DNA of 22,363 nucleotides from Cuniculiplasma sp052315315 (GCA_052315315.1 JBLSDE010000027.1:1-22363); one strand, 5' to 3'; shown: positions 13,261 through 22,082, counted from the first letter of the stretch. Notes: generated by a model not told the origin, from the sequence alone. A program made the numbers and translations.

Positions 13261-16200
13261 TCACTTTTTCTTAAGTTTCACAATCTTAATGCAATCGTCC
13301 CCATTGAGGTCCTTTCCGGTTCTTATATAACCTGAATTTTTCAATTTTTCCATTACTATTTTGAATCGTCTTTTACTGAAATGCTTCCTTTTTATAATTC
13401 TGTTTAACTTTCTCACAGTAATTCCGTCACTATTCATAATCAACTGGCCAAGTTCAATCTGGCTAAATCTGAATGGGACATACCTGTATATTATGACCAC
13501 GATGGCAGTGGAAATACCTAAAAGGAAACCATATTCAGGAATTGAGAATATACTTAAATTCTCATATTTTGAACCCCCCTTAAAATGAACCACGACACAT
13601 AATTCATCGATACCGGGTGAAAGGGTGAGATTCACTGTGCTTCTGTTCGAATCAAATTTTCCATTTATTATCCACGAAACATTTAATTGTTTGAGGTGGT
13701 AGCCATATATGTAAACCGCACCGTGAAAGTTTTGGAAATTCTCACGATACCTGATTTTCATATTGGTTATATAAGGGAATGAAAAGATGTTAATATGATA
13801 TGTTTCATTGTTATAATTCCCGCAAAGATTCTGGACATTTATTGTGAATTTGTATGACCCATCCCTTTGGAAGAAGAAAGTGATTTCATTTGAACTGATG
13901 TTGTAATTCAAACTTGTGTTTACATATATTTTCTTAATAGGAATCCCTGATAGGGAAACATTCACTTGGAGCTGAGTCCTGTTATATATGTTATTTTTTA
14001 AACCATTTACTCTAAAAGAGGGCTTTTCAGTGGAGTAGACGATTGTTATATTGTATGTCTCATATGCCATGGCCTTGTTAATAATTTTCATGTTCAATGT
14101 ATAATTACCCTGATCCTTCATTCTAAATGAGTAATTTCTCAGTATATTACCAGAATTGGTGAGCAAAATATCATAGCCAGTCGGTAAAACCAAACTTTTT
14201 GATATGTTAATAAGGCTCTGATTTGTGTATATGTAAAAGGAAGTACCAGTATCTGGGAGTATATTGTCCATAATGAAATAAGAGGTACTATTGGATTTAA
14301 AACCGTTAAAGGAGGTGAAATTGCCATATATTGTGTATAAACCACTGTTTGAAGTAAAATTGTATATTTCATTTACAGGAATGACAAAGGTTCGATTGGA
14401 TGATTCCATTGAAATCCATTGCCCATTTGGACCTACTATTCGTACATTCCAAATTCCATTCATTGATGAATTAAGTGTTACATTGAAGGATCTATTGGTT
14501 GAATCCTGAATATGACTGAAATACTTTTTCTGAAGACCGGTGATCCTGATCACTGGATGCTCAGAATTTACAATTATGGTTCCATTTCCCATATATTGGC
14601 TGTTTCCAGCCTTAAAAATCGCAGAAATACAGTAATAATACTCTCCGTTTGAAAGGTTCACGTCAATGCTTCCGGTTGTTTTGAATGATTGTTTCCTATC
14701 AGAGGTATTGTTCTGGAACGTTATGAGAAAATATGATATGTTTCCGCCATTGGAATATATTCTAAAATTGAAGAGGTTATGATTAATAATCTCCCCATTA
14801 TGAATATTTACGCCAAATGTGAAGCCTCTTTCACCATAATAACTTACACTTATTGAATAATTTGTGGTGTAATTGAACGTGTCCTTAACAGATATGGTAA
14901 AATTAAGGGTGTTTCCCTTAAATAGATCAGGTATGGTAAAGTTCAATGAAGAACCGTTTACCACGCTCCATTTTCCATTCATATGGATGCCCATTTCTCT
15001 TACTCCCGCCAAATCCCGTGCCAATATGGATATGGATTCACCACCATAGACACCCTGGGAAATAGATCGGTTGAAGGATATATTTGGTATAGAGTTGTCA
15101 ATGTAAAAATACCCAGAATCAGAAAAGACCAAACCTTCCAGATTTTCTGCAGTTACCTCAAATTCATATTTTCCGGTCATGGCCCTTGAAACATTCAAAA
15201 AGAACGCTCCGGAATCACTGTAATACTGACCCAGCTGTGAAATATTAAGATCTATGGTATAGGATGTATTGCTCTGGACCGTAAAATTAAGGAAACCTGA
15301 ATACCTGATTGTCTCATTTTTCCATGATAAGTTAATTAGACCCCTTTGGATAAAATTGCCGTAGAGATAAAAGGAATTTTCTGACCAGACAATTCCGTGG
15401 GAAAGGCTCCCTGAAAAACCGTTCATTGGGATTGGAAGTATGGAGAAACTGGAACCATTAAGAAGTAGGGTTTGAGAAATGTTATTCTCCATGTATAAGC
15501 CACCTTCATACATGGTTGCATTTTTAAAGCTGATCTCCTTTGAATTTGCAATCATGAAGATTTGGGTTGAATTGAATTTTACCTCCATAATTGGTCCCCC
15601 ATTGCTGTAACCAATCTGGATAATGGAATCAATGTGAGTGAAATTAATTTCATCTGTAACTTCATTTCCTCTTAAAATCAATTTATGAAGAATACTATTG
15701 TTATACACAAAATAATTAATTGAATTTACTGATGAAACCTCGAAAAAGGAACCATTTGGCTGTATGTTTGAAAAATCAATATCTGTAATTTTTCCAGATG
15801 ATAAATTTTCAAAATAGTATCTAAAAAATATGTGCGGATAATTGTGATACATGGATACAAAATATGTACCAGTCATGTTATAAGTGGAAGAAGTGATGTT
15901 GAGATTGCTCTCGTTGATTTTCAATAATTGCATAGAATTTTGACTTGAGGATATCATATATACATAGTTCTGGTAGCTGAAAACATTGTTGAAAATAGTA
16001 CTGCGATTGTATATTTCCTCAATTCTGTGATTCCAAGGATTGAAGGCGTATATGTTTCCGTCCTGGGAAGGCATTATGAAGATGGATAAAGTTCGATCAT
16101 AGAGGGGATGCACCTTATTTGATCCGGCAAATTGAATTGAATTTGTATTGATCTGATCAAGCTCGCTGAACTTATTAAGAAGATTTAAGGAATTTAGAGA

Positions 16201-16800
16201 GTTTAACTGCACTGGTCTTAAAAGAGACACATTCATAAAATAGTAATTTCCCGTAAGTAACAGAGATGAATAATTGAATTTTGTTTCAGTGACCGGTGGC
16301 CTGAACAGGAATTGCCCTGCATTCTTTTCTATAACCACATATGGTATGGACCCATCCCAGTATATCCCCATTGTTATATGGGACCCTTCCTGAAATTTCG
16401 TGACATCTAACTGTCCGGAACTGTTACTAAAAATATACATATGGTCCTTTACTCCAAAATAGAGCACAAAAAAGGAGTGAAGATGGCATGATTTTATTTC
16501 CATTTCCGAAAGAGAATACACGGAAAAAGGCTTCCAGCAAAGACTGAGATTATACTGATCATTTTGTGAATTTATGGAAACCCCAGAAACATTATAATAA
16601 TCTCCTGCCTGAACACTGAATTGCGAACTATTCTTCCATGTTATTGAATAATCGCAGGCTGTTGAATTAATCTCCTTGATGACATATTGGCTCTCCACCG
16701 TTGCATCGCCTCCCGCCACACTGTGGGAGGATTGAATCTGATTGGGCAACCCCATTAGGAGAATAAGTACAATAAATGTAATAAGTGCCATAAGTTTCAT
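13261..16800 (-). CDS. Giant surface protein with one TM helix and a cytoplasmic winged-helix-like domain
   Basis: I recognise no full-length family. From ATG 16800 the 1179 residues read as: signal peptide (MKLMALITFIVLILLMG); an ectodomain of about 1060 residues rich in Asn, Ser, Tyr and N-glycosylation sequons; one hydrophobic helix near residues 1090-1110 (FLLGISTAIVVIIYRYV); and a basic C-terminal segment of about 65 residues. That segment reads as helix ELGQLIMNSDG, helix VRKLNRIIKRK, recognition-like helix RRFKIVMEKLKNSGYI and a wing RTGKDLNGDDCIKIV, a typical winged-helix layout. The first half of the ectodomain looks propeller-like; from about residue 560 on it seems to be a series of Ig-like units of 80-100 residues. 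A TTG at 16821 is an unlikely alternative. Inference: a one-component sensor with DNA-binding output at the membrane. Confidence 0.75.
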   Translation of the reverse strand: MKLMALITFIVLILLMGLPNQIQSSHSVAGGDATVESQYVIKEINSTACDYSITWKNSSQFSVQAGDYYNVSGVSINSQNDQYNLSLCWKPFSVYSLSEMEIKSCHLHSFFVLYFGVKDHMYIFSNSSGQLDVTKFQEGSHITMGIYWDGSIPYVVIEKNAGQFLFRPPVTETKFNYSSLLLTGNYYFMNVSLLRPVQLNSLNSLNLLNKFSELDQINTNSIQFAGSNKVHPLYDRTLSIFIMPSQDGNIYAFNPWNHRIEEIYNRSTIFNNVFSYQNYVYMISSSQNSMQLLKINESNLNITSSTYNMTGTYFVSMYHNYPHIFFRYYFENLSSGKITDIDFSNIQPNGSFFEVSSVNSINYFVYNNSILHKLILRGNEVTDEINFTHIDSIIQIGYSNGGPIMEVKFNSTQIFMIANSKEISFKNATMYEGGLYMENNISQTLLLNGSSFSILPIPMNGFSGSLSHGIVWSENSFYLYGNFIQRGLINLSWKNETIRYSGFLNFTVQSNTSYTIDLNISQLGQYYSDSGAFFLNVSRAMTGKYEFEVTAENLEGLVFSDSGYFYIDNSIPNISFNRSISQGVYGGESISILARDLAGVREMGIHMNGKWSVVNGSSLNFTIPDLFKGNTLNFTISVKDTFNYTTNYSISVSYYGERGFTFGVNIHNGEIINHNLFNFRIYSNGGNISYFLITFQNNTSDRKQSFKTTGSIDVNLSNGEYYYCISAIFKAGNSQYMGNGTIIVNSEHPVIRITGLQKKYFSHIQDSTNRSFNVTLNSSMNGIWNVRIVGPNGQWISMESSNRTFVIPVNEIYNFTSNSGLYTIYGNFTSFNGFKSNSTSYFIMDNILPDTGTSFYIYTNQSLINISKSLVLPTGYDILLTNSGNILRNYSFRMKDQGNYTLNMKIINKAMAYETYNITIVYSTEKPSFRVNGLKNNIYNRTQLQVNVSLSGIPIKKIYVNTSLNYNISSNEITFFFQRDGSYKFTINVQNLCGNYNNETYHINIFSFPYITNMKIRYRENFQNFHGAVYIYGYHLKQLNVSWIINGKFDSNRSTVNLTLSPGIDELCVVVHFKGGSKYENLSIFSIPEYGFLLGISTAIVVIIYRYVPFRFSQIELGQLIMNSDGITVRKLNRIIKRKHFSKRRFKIVMEKLKNSGYIRTGKDLNGDDCIKIVKLKKK

Positions 16801-16820
16801 TTTTGCGCCTATTAAAATCA

Positions 16821-16833
16821 ATTAAAATATTTT
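16821..16833 (-). promoter_or_regulatory. TATA-like box of the surface sensor operon
   Basis: The minus strand reads AAAATATTTTAAT about 21-33 bases before ATG 16800, consistent with a leaderless start. The spacer up to 17005 otherwise contains an inverted heptamer pair (16854-16860 and 16903-16909) and no recognisable gene. Confidence 0.45.
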
Positions 16834-17005
16834 ATCTAACATGCCATATTTTCACTTTACAGAAATTTCTACATACTTACATCTTAGGGAATATTTTGGA
16901 AAGTAAAGTTATGCAAAATTGATTCTCACAGAATTCTAACTGGTTGAATATATAAATTTGAAAAGTGAATTGTATAAATGAAAAATTTAAAAGAAATTGG
17001 TCCCT

Positions 17006-17383
17006 TTAGTTACCCTTATTGCTTATCTTCTCCTTTCCTTGATTCAGAAACATGGAACCAATGGAGATAAATAGAATCGCAGAAAAGAGAGTTATGATAC
17101 CTGCAATTAATGGATAAAGGATCACTATTAAGAAAGATGGAAATCCAATTATCCCACCTATTATGGTGGATAGTCTTGATACGTACCCCAGTGGATATTC
17201 AAGATATATACCCATAAAGGAGAGAAATGATTCCAGAAAACCTATTAGAGCTCCATATTTTATCCTCTGACTGAATAGAAAAACACCAGGAATTATGGCC
17301 AGTATTGCATAACTTGTGAAAAATGCTATGAAAATGGCAGAAATAATTGAGATCAAAACCAGGATTTCGTTCTTATGGTTCAT
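17006..17383 (-). CDS. Small multi-pass membrane protein downstream of the acylase
   Basis: No family recognised. The 125 residues are mostly hydrophobic and form about four membrane segments (roughly 8-24, 25-38, 72-94 and 95-112). They are separated by short loops such as FSQRIKYG and followed by a charged tail (NQGKEKISNKGN). ATG 17383 lies inside the 3' end of the acylase gene, an overlap of 11 bases, so it is very likely cotranscribed and translationally coupled. That suggests a partner role, such as export, anchoring or substrate transport, but nothing in the sequence proves it. T-rich stretches on the minus strand follow the stop. Confidence 0.65.
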   Translation of the reverse strand: MNHKNEILVLISIISAIFIAFFTSYAILAIIPGVFLFSQRIKYGALIGFLESFLSFMGIYLEYPLGYVSRLSTIIGGIIGFPSFLIVILYPLIAGIITLFSAILFISIGSMFLNQGKEKISNKGN

Positions 17384-19865
17384 ATGTAAGTACCACCTCC
17401 GTTGGAAGGCCCGTCATGGGATAATACTGATGATTGAGCCACCTGCCGAGCTGATTGTCAAACCAATAGCTGAGTACATTTTCACTGGGTCCACCTGGAA
17501 AAACACCGAAAAATGTTCCCGTACCCGGTCTTGCTATGGTCCTCAGGGAAGAACCGTTTAGTACGTATGGTATTGGAAATTCAAGAACTCGTGGTGTGTA
17601 TCCAACGCTTACAGTATGCCTTCCTCCCCATATGGGAATTGGTCCGATGGATAACTGGGATAACTCGGTGAGGCTGCATATCTCCAGTTTGTGTATTCTG
17701 CCCCATTGCCAGTTGGTTGTATTCCCCAGATTATGATCCATAAAACCCACTGCCAGAACAAATGCCTCTCTGGCGAGAGCAGTAAAGTTACCATTAAACC
17801 ACCATGAATTTGGATCATTTTCCGCAAGATATATGGCCGTGTTTATGTAGGGATTGGGTTCATAGGCTCTCAGGTCATGCTCTGAGTATATCTTATAAAA
17901 ACTGAGATTGTAGAGGGCCGCAGTGAAATAGTAGTATACGGTTGGAGCTGTCATGTTTTGGGTGTAGGAAAAATTCCATGTGGAAAGAAGGTTTATTGCT
18001 GTTATCTCCGAATAGTTAAGATTGGTCATACCAACCAGAGCCTTCAAAAGAACTGGCGTGAACTGCCCGGCCCAGTAATCGGTCACATTTGACTGCAATT
18101 GCATCATATCCCTAATGTTCATTTTCCTGTGGCTTGCAAGATAGTGAGAAATTGTCTCGGCTCTTCCCCCTGTGGTCCAGTATGATCCAACGAAAGGATA
18201 GGGGTAGTTTTCTCCAACCGTAGGTTGATTTGGTGCAAACATGTATCCTCTCTGTGGATTGACAGCCTGTGGAAGGTATTTGAATGGCACATAGCCTTGC
18301 GGTTCATATTCTGGCAATGAACCATTCAAAAGAGATACTGAACCAACCACCTTTACACTCTTCCCATCTGGAAGTGTTTCATTTATAAGCGGATAACCCC
18401 CGGCAGTTATGTATCCTGCATGGTGAAGAGATACAAGGGCAAAGTTCTGGGGTGGAGCCGGCCCCCAGTATTTCAATGCGTTTAACATCTGGCTGTAATT
18501 TGTGGCCTGATCGAGCATTATCTCGGCAATGGCATCCAGAGATGGATACCTTGCATCCCAGTTCATACTTATACCGAAGTTCCCCTCTCTGGCTATTAGA
18601 GGACCGTTGTTTGTACTGTACAGAGTAAAATGTTCTCCAGCCAGTGTGATGTTTTGCTCAGTCATAGGATAATATGAACCATTGTACAGGTAATCGTTTC
18701 CACTGAGAATTTCAAGGTAATCGTTGGCAGAATTTCCCTCAGGCGTTGTGAGACCGAAGGATGTGGTTGCAGTGTGGCCAATGAGTATGCCTGGAAGACC
18801 TGCAAGACCCCAACCCGTTACGTTCATTCCAGGTGCAACGAGCTGTAAGGGTATCCACAGGGATGGGGCAAGAAGTGGAAGATGTGGATCATTTGCCATC
18901 ATCGGCACACCATCTGATGAATAATTGGCTGTAACTATCCAGCTGTTGCTTCCTATGGATGAACCAAAGTCGTGTGAACCTGGGAGGGAAAATGGATCCT
19001 TAATATTTTCATAGGCCTTTTCGAGGAGTGACTGCAGGGAATTGAGGGTTGACTTTGATATGCCTGTTGCCCAGCTTTGAAAGAAGTTCAGATGCCAGAA
19101 ATATTCCGGGGAAATTCCCTGATCTGTCAGATTGTATCCATTTACGGTACCGCTTCCCGGAACCATTGTTATGTTCTGTGTGAAGTAAGGATAATATGGG
19201 TATATGGTTGAATAGTTCTGAAAACCCATGGCATTGTAGAAAATGTCGCTCTGAAGTACAGAACATGATCCAGTTGCAAGTGACCAGGCCATATACTCCT
19301 GCCAGACCAGAGAATCAAAGACGGTCCACCTGAATGGTGAAACCCCAAGGAGCTTGAAACCAAGATGGGTTGAGCCTCCGGTCTGATTTATGTATGCATT
19401 CACACCTGATGCATAATCCTCCAAATATGAGTAGTATTGGGGATAATTTTGCTTCATGTACTGAACCAGTATCATGGCATCAGTGTTAAGACCGACTGTC
19501 CTGAGGGAAAGGTCCGACGGAATGCCGGCAGATCCAACAAACTGGCTTACATTACCTGCCGCAATTGATGACTGAAGTTCCATCTGGAAGAGCCTCATAG
19601 AGGCTGAATAATAACCCTGAGCATAGAAGAGATCATGAAGGCTGGATGCATGAATATGTGCCATACCACTGGTATCGATGTCAACCGTTACCTTCTGATC
19701 TAAACCGGGAATTATATATGTCCCTGAGCTTATGTTGGCCCCGTGGATCGTTTGAAAAACACCTGTTGAAGGATTAATGGTCTGAAGCTGAATTGAAGCA
19801 TAGGATGATAATGAAATGACAACTATGCTGATCACTATCATTACAGCTGCAAATTTTCTTTTCAT
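17373..19865 (-). CDS. Secreted penicillin-acylase-family Ntn hydrolase
   Basis: Members of this family are made as a precursor that cuts itself before a Ser, which becomes the N-terminal nucleophile of the beta subunit. They hydrolyse amides such as penicillins, acyl-homoserine lactones or other N-acyl compounds. The 830-residue protein has a signal peptide or anchor (1-24), an alpha region with VTVDIDTSGMAHIHASSLHD and YAQGYYSASMRLFQMELQ, and the cleavage and nucleophile site GSNSWIV with Ser306. The beta region follows (GVPMMANDPHLPLLAPSLW, then LAGLPGILIGHTATTSFGLT). Length and motifs are complete, so it should be active outside the cell. The substrate is not predictable. Many N-x-S/T sequons fit a surface enzyme. 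It leads a two-gene operon. Confidence 0.92.
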   Translation of the reverse strand: MKRKFAAVMIVISIVVISLSSYASIQLQTINPSTGVFQTIHGANISSGTYIIPGLDQKVTVDIDTSGMAHIHASSLHDLFYAQGYYSASMRLFQMELQSSIAAGNVSQFVGSAGIPSDLSLRTVGLNTDAMILVQYMKQNYPQYYSYLEDYASGVNAYINQTGGSTHLGFKLLGVSPFRWTVFDSLVWQEYMAWSLATGSCSVLQSDIFYNAMGFQNYSTIYPYYPYFTQNITMVPGSGTVNGYNLTDQGISPEYFWHLNFFQSWATGISKSTLNSLQSLLEKAYENIKDPFSLPGSHDFGSSIGSNSWIVTANYSSDGVPMMANDPHLPLLAPSLWIPLQLVAPGMNVTGWGLAGLPGILIGHTATTSFGLTTPEGNSANDYLEILSGNDYLYNGSYYPMTEQNITLAGEHFTLYSTNNGPLIAREGNFGISMNWDARYPSLDAIAEIMLDQATNYSQMLNALKYWGPAPPQNFALVSLHHAGYITAGGYPLINETLPDGKSVKVVGSVSLLNGSLPEYEPQGYVPFKYLPQAVNPQRGYMFAPNQPTVGENYPYPFVGSYWTTGGRAETISHYLASHRKMNIRDMMQLQSNVTDYWAGQFTPVLLKALVGMTNLNYSEITAINLLSTWNFSYTQNMTAPTVYYYFTAALYNLSFYKIYSEHDLRAYEPNPYINTAIYLAENDPNSWWFNGNFTALAREAFVLAVGFMDHNLGNTTNWQWGRIHKLEICSLTELSQLSIGPIPIWGGRHTVSVGYTPRVLEFPIPYVLNGSSLRTIARPGTGTFFGVFPGGPSENVLSYWFDNQLGRWLNHQYYPMTGLPTEVVLTYEP

Positions 19866-19879
19866 AGCAAAGAGATAGA

Positions 19880-19893
19880 TTCATTAATAGATA
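19880..19893 (-). promoter_or_regulatory. TATA-like box of the acylase operon
   Basis: The minus strand reads AATTATCTATTAAT about 15-28 bases before ATG 19865. The spacing is a little short, so support is modest. Confidence 0.35.
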
Positions 19894-19913
19894 ATTTTTT
19901 CCAGAAACTGAAA

Positions 19914-20153
19914 TTAATCATTTTGATTCCTCTCTAACACACGTGAAAATAATAAGGATCTGTTTTCTGTCTCAAAACAGGTAAAATCCACAATGAGAAG
20001 GTACACGCATTTCCATAACAATGGGAATTGGAAAATGCCACAGGAGATTTGCTGAAGAGGTTCGGGACCAATGAAATACTGTGAGACAATGCTGACCAAA
20101 ATTATGGACGAGACCAGTACATAGGATCTAAAGATGACATTCGCCCATGGCAT
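19914..20153 (-). CDS. Possible small membrane protein (79 residues)
   Basis: The 346-base gap between the acylase and the next gene contains this open frame. It encodes an N-terminal hydrophobic helix (FRSYVLVSSIILVSIVSQYFI, about 8-28), a second hydrophobic patch (about 43-58) and a polar tail. A TATA-like element (AATTATATAC region, 20176-20185) is centred about 27 bases before ATG 20153, the spacing used by leaderless genes here. No SD. It matches no family I know, and the composition of its C-terminal half is not very convincing, so it may be fortuitous. Confidence 0.35.
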   Translation of the reverse strand: MPWANVIFRSYVLVSSIILVSIVSQYFIGPEPLQQISCGIFQFPLLWKCVYLLIVDFTCFETENRSLLFSRVLERNQND

Positions 20154-20175
20154 AATATATTCAAATAATAGAGAA

Positions 20176-20185
20176 AATTATATAC
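20176..20185 (-). promoter_or_regulatory. TATA-like box before the 79-residue frame
   Basis: The minus strand reads GTATATAATT here. The box is about 27 bases from ATG 20153 and just after the T run that follows the upstream gene. Confidence 0.4.
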
Positions 20186-20202
20186 ATGAAAGAGGGAAGA
20201 AC

Positions 20203-20211
20203 GAAAAAATT
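20203..20211 (-). terminator. Oligo-T run after the exported 608-residue protein
   Basis: The minus strand has AATTTTTTCG immediately after the TAA stop, the simple T-run type of archaeal terminator. Confidence 0.4.
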
Positions 20212-22038
20212 TTACGAGGCCACCACAAAATTTGAAGGGCCATAAAAAGAGTACATTCCTCCGTTAGCATTGAAGGTGATCGGATTGAAAGATTGGTAAT
20301 CCACAAGGCTGTATGAGTAACCTGAGTAACGATCTCCACTGGTTATGGCATATAAGTTAGCCACAAAAGATGAATTTGTGGAGAAAGAGATGGACGAGAA
20401 ATCTGTAAGTAAAGTAACGGATAGTTCCAGAACAGAATCAAGTGTTGCAAGTGCCACATCTACAATTGCAGGTTCCGATGCATCTCCGTCAGCACCATTT
20501 AATGCCGATGCGAGAGTAATGAATGCAAGGGCAACACCAAGTCCTGCTGCAAAGGTCTTCAATGCTGAAGTTACCCTTGTCATCTCGGAGGCAGCACTGG
20601 AATAACCCGTTGTCTTTCCCATTATGGTTCCTCCACTTATTTCTGCCCCGGGCGCAAGGGAACCAAGATTGGTCTTCACTTCACCATTTGTGGCATTTTG
20701 CATTATATAAAAATATTCTATTGGAACATATCCATACCCCATCTCAAAATTTCCGTCCTGTGAGTATATAGATGTCAGGGCTATTGAGGTTGCATTGCCA
20801 AGGTATTTATCCAAGCATTGACCCTGACTATTCTTCCATGAGTAATATATGTTGTAATGTGTCACAGTAAAGGTCGCGTTTGAAATGTATATCATGGCGG
20901 TTGTTTCATTTATTCCAGTTCGCATTATAGTTCCATTTGGTAGAAAATATTCAGAGTTTAGAGGATAAGCGTGCCATTGGGCAATTCCCCCATCGTTTAT
21001 GAATGCACCATCTCCTCCCCATGATGGGTTTGTCGACATCTGATCCGTTATGCTTCCTCCTGCAGTTACACCTGTCTGATCGGAGGTCATGCAGAGAGTC
21101 ACCCTGGAAGTCGCCAAACTACCTGAGATGTACAATGGATTAGTTGTCATATTAGAGGTCGCATTATCATGAATACTGAGCAGAGGAAATGGGCCGTGAA
21201 TAACATTTACGCTCGTTCCTATGTATTTGGTTCCAATGTAACATGGTGGAGGTGCGATTCGATTGGGAGATGCTTTTGCATATGCATTATCGTTCTGGAC
21301 AGATGCATTTATGTTTGTAACATAGGTTGGTTTTGCCATGTTATAAGATGGTGTTAAATTGAAGGAATAGGGTATATATGAAATCATGGAGTAGGATGGC
21401 AGATCGACTCCTGTGTTATTGACCCACTGATTCAGATTGTTGTTGGAATTAGAAAGTCCGTTAACAAAATTCACTACGCTTAAGGATGGGGAAAGCGGGT
21501 TGAAGGGCATATTGTTATAATAGGAGTATACAGAAAGATTTCCATTGGAGAGTATGGATAGAGTTGCCTCAACCTGCAATGATACCTCCTGACCTCTGGT
21601 TCCCAGAGAATATCCTTCTTCCTGGTAATATCTCTGCCACCCTGTTATAATTGCAGAGAATCTGTTGAAATTTAGGAAGCCCGAAAATGAATTCTTATGG
21701 TTTTTAGGGAAGAGAGTCATATTAAAAAGCGTAACATATCCCTGTGAGGGAAGTGAGTAATTGGCAACTATTAAATTGTTTTGGGATGGAAAATAAGATG
21801 GATTTGCTCCCATGATCTGAACGTTCTCCGTTATATTTGTGTTTCCATTGAAACTAAGATTCTGTGGCAAGGCTATATTTATTTTTGGCCCTATGGTGAG
21901 ATTTTCCATAGAACCATGAGAAGAATATACATCAAACCATGCAAAGGGTATCAATATCATCATTGTGGCACTTAATATTGCTATAACCATTTTCTGCCTT
22001 TGGCTTAAATGGTTTTTGGTCATATAACTAAAATTCAT
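20212..22038 (-). CDS. Exported protein of unknown function with C-terminal hydrophobic hairpin
   Basis: No family recognised. The 608 residues (603 if Met6 at 22023 is used) start with a basic stretch and a hydrophobic helix (about 16-35), which is a signal peptide or anchor. A Ser/Asn/Tyr-rich beta-type ectodomain with many N-glycosylation sequons and three Cys follows. Near residues 488-548 comes an Ala-rich pair of hydrophobic helices (LKTFAAGLGVALAFITLASAL, a short acidic linker GADGDASEP, then VDVALATLDSVLELSVTLL). The end is a Tyr/Ser/Phe-rich tail. The TATA-like stretch at 22041-22054 is better placed for a leaderless start at Met6. It could be a surface structural protein, or a membrane-active secreted protein given the hairpin. 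Confidence 0.7.
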   Translation of the reverse strand: MNFSYMTKNHLSQRQKMVIAILSATMMILIPFAWFDVYSSHGSMENLTIGPKINIALPQNLSFNGNTNITENVQIMGANPSYFPSQNNLIVANYSLPSQGYVTLFNMTLFPKNHKNSFSGFLNFNRFSAIITGWQRYYQEEGYSLGTRGQEVSLQVEATLSILSNGNLSVYSYYNNMPFNPLSPSLSVVNFVNGLSNSNNNLNQWVNNTGVDLPSYSMISYIPYSFNLTPSYNMAKPTYVTNINASVQNDNAYAKASPNRIAPPPCYIGTKYIGTSVNVIHGPFPLLSIHDNATSNMTTNPLYISGSLATSRVTLCMTSDQTGVTAGGSITDQMSTNPSWGGDGAFINDGGIAQWHAYPLNSEYFLPNGTIMRTGINETTAMIYISNATFTVTHYNIYYSWKNSQGQCLDKYLGNATSIALTSIYSQDGNFEMGYGYVPIEYFYIMQNATNGEVKTNLGSLAPGAEISGGTIMGKTTGYSSAASEMTRVTSALKTFAAGLGVALAFITLASALNGADGDASEPAIVDVALATLDSVLELSVTLLTDFSSISFSTNSSFVANLYAITSGDRYSGYSYSLVDYQSFNPITFNANGGMYSFYGPSNFVVAS

Positions 22039-22040
22039 GC

Positions 22041-22054
22041 ATAATATTAAATTT
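22041..22054 (-). promoter_or_regulatory. TATA-like box of the exported protein gene
   Basis: The minus strand reads AAATTTAATATTAT. It lies 18-31 bases before Met6 (22023) but only 3-16 bases before the first ATG (22038). Leaderless initiation would therefore favour Met6. Confidence 0.4.
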
Positions 22055-22082
22055 TTCGGATCTCTTCAACTCTTTGGGGGTA

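Noticed and set aside
18724..19363. Frames on both strands inside the acylase gene
   Set aside because: The acylase frame is continuous and carries all family motifs; these frames match nothing and lack start signals.
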